Part shown: in pieces, positions 61,089-64,000 of the stretch
Position numbering within the stretch: the stretch's first letter is position 1
Layout: each line of letters starts with the position of its first letter
Assembly: GCA_017941635.1 (NCBI GenBank)
Contig: JAGAVZ010000253.1
Coordinates: 33,148 to 97,147 of the forward strand
Origin: Cellulosilyticum sp.
Lineage (GTDB): Bacteria > Bacillota > Clostridia > Lachnospirales > Cellulosilyticaceae
Length of the DNA stretch: 64,000 nucleotides
Reading direction: 5' to 3'
The notes under the pieces: model-generated
Seen by the model: the letters and a program-made list of their open reading frames with translations, nothing else
The model's database searches: none
What the model was told of the DNA's origin: nothing
Program-made: the position numbers and the translations under genes

Positions 61089-62279
61089 ATGGCAAGAAGA
61101 TTATTTACATCAGAATCAGTAACAGAAGGGCATCCAGATAAAATTGCGGACCAAATTTCTGATGCTGTATTAGATGCGATTTATGCACAAGATCCTAATG
61201 CACGTGTTGCTTGTGAAACAGCACTTACAACAGGTCTTGTATTAGTAATGGGAGAAATCACTACAAACTGTTATGTGGATATTAATAAAACAGTTCGTGA
61301 GACAATTAATGAGATTGGATACAATGCACCAGAATATGGTTTCGATGGTCATTCATGTGGTGTAATCGTAGCTTTAGATGAACAATCACCAGATATTGCT
61401 ATGGGTGTTGATAAAGCACTAGAAGCTAAAAAAGGTGAAATGAATGATGCAGCTATCGAAGCAATCGGTGCTGGAGACCAAGGTATGATGTTTGGTTTCG
61501 CTTGTGATGAAACACCAGAACTTATGCCAATGCCAATCTCACTTGCTCACAGATTATCAAGAAGACTTACTGAGGTAAGAAAGAATGGTACATTAAGTTA
61601 CCTTAGACCAGATGGTAAAACTCAAGTAACTGTAGAATATGATGGAGAAACACCAGTAAGAATTGATGCAATTGTTGTTTCTACTCAACATGCAGAATCT
61701 GTGACACAAGAACAAATCCATGATGACATTATGGAACACGTGATTCGACCAATCATTCCAGAAAACCTTTTAGATGAAAGTACAAAATACTTCATCAACC
61801 CAACAGGTCGTTTCGTAATTGGTGGACCAGTAGGAGATGCAGGTCTTACAGGACGTAAAATTATCGTAGATACTTATGGTGGATATGCTAGCCATGGCGG
61901 TGGTGCTTTCTCTGGAAAAGATCCAACAAAAGTAGACCGTTCAGCAGCTTATGCAGCTAGATATGTAGCGAAAAACATTGTAGCAGCAGGACTTGCTAAA
62001 CAATGTGAAATCGAACTTGCTTATGCAATCGGTGTAGCTAAGCCAGTATCTGTACTTGTTAATACAAAAGGTACAGGTATTGTAAGTGATGAAAAACTTG
62101 TGGAAATCGTAAGAGAAAACTTTGACCTTAGACCAGCAGGTATCATCAAAATGTTAGACCTTAGAAGACCAATCTACAAACAAACAGCAGCATATGGTCA
62201 CTTTGGTCGCACAGATGTTGATTTACCATGGGAAAGAACAGATAAAGCAGAAGCATTAAAAGCAGCAGCTAATAAATAA
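61089..62279 (+). CDS. metK: S-adenosylmethionine synthetase
   Basis: Makes SAM from methionine and ATP. It has 396 residues, the usual length, with HPDK at 15-18, [10 protein letters not shown] near 127-136 and [19 protein letters not shown] near 265. The ribosome site AGGGAGG lies 8 bases before the ATG. Controlled by the upstream SAM-I riboswitch, it is fed back by its own product. Confidence 0.98.
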   Translation: MARRLFTSESVTEGHPDKIADQISDAVLDAIYAQDPNARVACETALTTGLVLVMGEITTNCYVDINKTVRETINEIGYNAPEYGFDGHSCGVIVALDEQSPDIAMGVDKALEAKKGEMNDAAIEAIGAGDQGMMFGFACDETPELMPMPISLAHRLSRRLTEVRKNGTLSYLRPDGKTQVTVEYDGETPVRIDAIVVSTQHAESVTQEQIHDDIMEHVIRPIIPENLLDESTKYFINPTGRFVIGGPVGDAGLTGRKIIVDTYGGYASHGGGAFSGKDPTKVDRSAAYAARYVAKNIVAAGLAKQCEIELAYAIGVAKPVSVLVNTKGTGIVSDEKLVEIVRENFDLRPAGIIKMLDLRRPIYKQTAAYGHFGRTDVDLPWERTDKAEALKAAANK

Positions 62280-62295
62280 TAAATAGAGTAAGCTA

Positions 62296-62347
62296 AAAAG
62301 AGCAATAGAACGGATTAAACATCTAGTTTTATTGCTCTTTTATGTTT
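62296..62347 (+). terminator. Terminator of metK
   Basis: AAAAGAGCAATA (62296-62307) with GAAC pairs with GTTTTATTGCTCTTTT, followed by TATGTTTT. Confidence 0.85.
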
Positions 62348-62504
62348 TCTGATTCATACTGATTGATCTATAGGGTGATAAATATAAATGAATATTAAGT
62401 AAATATTAAATAAAATTCAAAATATTGAATATTGTCTTGGGTGTGGTATCATTGAGTGGTAATAAATAATAATCTACAAATAAAAATATGGGGAGGAAAT
62501 CAAA

Positions 62505-63563
62505 ATGAAAAAGAAGTTATTAGCACTTGTTGCAACACTTTGCATGGCATTCTCATTAGTGGGTTGTGCTTCTGAAGGCATGGTACTTATGAAAGAATTT
62601 GAAGAAGTGGCTAAATGGGAAGCAGCAGAACAATCAGGTACAATGGGAGTTGAAATTCAAGTAGAAGGTGAAAAAGTTGAGTTATCAGCAGATTATTCAG
62701 CTTATACAGTAACAGACACATTACAAATGGAAATGACAGTAAGTCCAAAACAATTAAAAATGGAAGGCGTCGCAGTGGATTTAACAAAAGGAGATTACAA
62801 AATTTCTCCAATCAAAATGTATTTAGATGGTACAAAAGCATATATCTCTAGCACATACTTCACAGACCTTTTAAGAATTTCTGGTGTAGATGCAACAACA
62901 GCAATGACAGGAATAGATTTAAGCAAAGATTACATTTGCATGGATTTAACAAGTATTTATACACAAATGGGGATTGATGTAAAAGACCTTGCAGCAAGTA
63001 ACCAAAAAATGACTAAAGATTTCTATACACAACTTGGCGCAGCAGATATTAACTGCAATATGAAACAAGAGGGTAGAAAATATACTATCGAATTAACAGC
63101 AGATCAAATGATAGATGCTGCTGCTCAAGTAATTGTTCAAAGTATGGAAGTGTCAAAAGACATGCTTGTAGCAGAATACAAAGCTATGGGACTTACAGAT
63201 GCCCAAATCGATTTAGTAATGGCACAAGTTAAAGCCATGACATCACCAGAAGCATTAGCACCATTTGCAGAAATGATTAAAGGTAGCACAGTAAAAGCTA
63301 CTTTTGCTTATGAAGATGGTAAACAAACATCAGAATATGCTATGAACATTAATGTGGCAATTGATGAAACAGAAACAGTATCTTTTAAATTAACAATGAA
63401 AGATGAAGCTAAAAAAGCAGAAGCAAAAGCAATTACAATGCCAACAAGTGTAGCAGTTTACACAATGGATGATTTAATGGCAATTGGAGCAACAACAGAA
63501 GCAGAAACAACAGAAGCAGAAACAACAGAAGCTGCTGAAGCAGTAACAGAAAAAGCAGCATAA
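62505..63563 (+). CDS. Cell-surface lipoprotein of unknown function (352 aa)
   Basis: Lipoprotein with lipobox FSLVGC (Cys21). The mature protein is Ala/Thr/Lys rich, of beta-strand character, with the alternation of WEAAEQSGTMGVEIQVEGEKVE, typical of large outer-surface lipoproteins seen in Lachnospirales. The last ~20 residues are a Thr/Glu/Ala repeat tail (TEAETTEAETTEAAEAV). No catalytic motif is seen. The ribosome site GGGGAGG lies 9 bases before the ATG. A possible promoter TTGAAT/TATCAT (62425/62447) lies upstream. Confidence 0.82.
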   Translation: MKKKLLALVATLCMAFSLVGCASEGMVLMKEFEEVAKWEAAEQSGTMGVEIQVEGEKVELSADYSAYTVTDTLQMEMTVSPKQLKMEGVAVDLTKGDYKISPIKMYLDGTKAYISSTYFTDLLRISGVDATTAMTGIDLSKDYICMDLTSIYTQMGIDVKDLAASNQKMTKDFYTQLGAADINCNMKQEGRKYTIELTADQMIDAAAQVIVQSMEVSKDMLVAEYKAMGLTDAQIDLVMAQVKAMTSPEALAPFAEMIKGSTVKATFAYEDGKQTSEYAMNINVAIDETETVSFKLTMKDEAKKAEAKAITMPTSVAVYTMDDLMAIGATTEAETTEAETTEAAEAVTEKAA

Positions 63564-63607
63564 GCAATACAGGAAACTGTTGTACAGTAATAAGGTATAA
63601 CCCATAT

Positions 63608-63638
63608 AAGGAGGTATCGCGAAATGCGATACCTCCTT
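63608..63638 (+). other. Strong perfect hairpin with no T tail after the lipoprotein gene
   Basis: A perfect 13-base stem AAGGAGGTATCGC (63608-63620) and its complement (63626-63638), loop GAAAT. No U-run follows on either strand, so it is not a standard terminator. The 5' arm contains a consensus AGGAGGT, which would be hidden in the stem. It may be an mRNA 3' stabiliser or a binding site. Confidence 0.55.
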
Positions 63639-63681
63639 AAAAATTAAGCATATTCTAGTTCATATCCCAAATTCTCCCCCG

Positions 63682-63710
63682 TTGTGGCAAATTTGTGGAT
63701 ATGATATACT
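63682..63710 (+). promoter_or_regulatory. Promoter of the recD2-like gene
   Basis: -35 TTGTGG (63682-63687), 17-base spacer, -10 TATACT (63705-63710), about 50 bases before the start. Confidence 0.55.
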
Positions 63711-63758
63711 TTTCTCTATAAAAGATGTGGAAAGATAAGGGCCGAGAAAAGGTAAGTG

Positions 63759-64000
63759 GTGAATAAATTGAACGAGCAAATTGTATTAGAAGCAACCATA
63801 GAAGATATTATTTTTCAAAACAAAGAAAATGGTTACACAGTATGTACTGTGGATTATGAGGGTGAAGAGATTTCTTGTGTAGGAGAAATGGCAGGCATTT
63901 ATGCAGGTGAAGAAGTAAAGATTATAGGGACTTGGTCAACTCACCCGATTTATGGGAGACAGATTAAAGTAGACATGCTAGAAAGAAGTATGCCAAAAAC
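63759..64000 (+). CDS. recD2: RecD2/YrrC-type DNA helicase, N-terminal part (3' end outside window)
   Basis: SF1B 5'-3' helicase of the RecD2 (YrrC) family, cut by the window edge. The first ~80 residues match the N-terminal OB-like domain: VLEATIEDIIFQNKENGYTV, then GEEVKIIGTWSTHPIYGRQIKV. The start is either GTG 63759 or TTG 63768 three codons later, both in frame; AAAAGGTAAG lies before the GTG. The helicase motor motifs lie beyond the window. RecD2 works in DNA repair and replication restart. Confidence 0.85.
   Translation, partial: MNKLNEQIVLEATIEDIIFQNKENGYTVCTVDYEGEEISCVGEMAGIYAGEEVKIIGTWSTHPIYGRQIKVDMLERSMPK

Overview
The window reads as the chromosome of a low-GC, endospore-forming, flagellated anaerobe of class Clostridia. 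Evidence includes a complete spoIID/spoIIQ/spoIIID/mbl block, a T-box ahead of ileS, a SAM-I riboswitch ahead of metK, AT-rich intergenic DNA with many U-tailed hairpins, and a Na+-type ATP synthase. The secreted pectinolytic enzyme and the large fibronectin-type-III surface proteins suggest a plant-polysaccharide degrader, possibly near Cellulosilyticum/Lachnospirales. That placement is inference from gene content, not a search result.

Layout. 1-6.1 kb: 3' part of a Y-family DNA polymerase, a tiny conserved-looking protein, corA behind a structured leader, and two MATE-type transporters, the first frameshifted. 6.2-11.3 kb: NlpC/P60 wall hydrolase converging on ileS, which is read leftwards from a T-box. 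11.8-15.4 kb: pncB-plsC-fapA operon. 15.8-22.7 kb: a small membrane protein, YihY, 3-methyladenine glycosylase, a split cobalamin methionine synthase (activation protein plus MetH) and wecB. 22.9-25.9 kb: a TRAP transporter (dctP-dctQ-dctM). 26.3-34.1 kb: the ATP synthase operon atpZ-I-B-E1-E2-F-H-A-G-D-C. It has a duplicated four-helix c subunit next to a normal c subunit, the arrangement known from the F/V-hybrid rotor of Acetobacterium woodii. 34.4-37.8 kb: an HD-GYP phosphodiesterase, an unknown membrane protein and mutY. 38.1-51.9 kb: a 1334-residue secreted pectate lyase/pectin esterase fusion, then two adjacent giant secreted Fn3 proteins with SLH-like C-termini. 52.0-60.6 kb: ywmB, spoIID, spoIIQ, spoIIID, a deletion scar of a sugar ABC transporter, mbl and three flagellar rod genes. 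60.8-64 kb: SAM riboswitch-metK, a lipoprotein, and the start of a RecD2-type helicase.

How the parts fit. The order atp ... ywmB, spoIID, spoIIQ, spoIIID, mbl, flhO, flhP follows the Bacillus subtilis arrangement, but murAA is missing between ywmB and spoIID. About 18 kb of accessory genes, including the pectinase and Fn3 proteins, separates atpC from ywmB. Likely sporulation promoters can be read directly: a sigma-F-like site before spoIIQ and sigma-E-like sites before spoIID and spoIIID. Methionine metabolism appears twice: MetH with its separate reactivation protein, and metK under a SAM riboswitch.

Most notable items: the hybrid Na+ rotor with an intercistronic hairpin before the second c gene, the uncharacterised structured leader of corA, the fused pectinase, the paralogous giant Fn3/SLH-like pair, the internal-deletion remnant between spoIIID and mbl, a SpoIIQ homologue without any zinc ligands, and three decaying tandem copies of a terminator region after spoIID. 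I saw no tRNA, rRNA, CRISPR array, insertion sequence or prophage genes.
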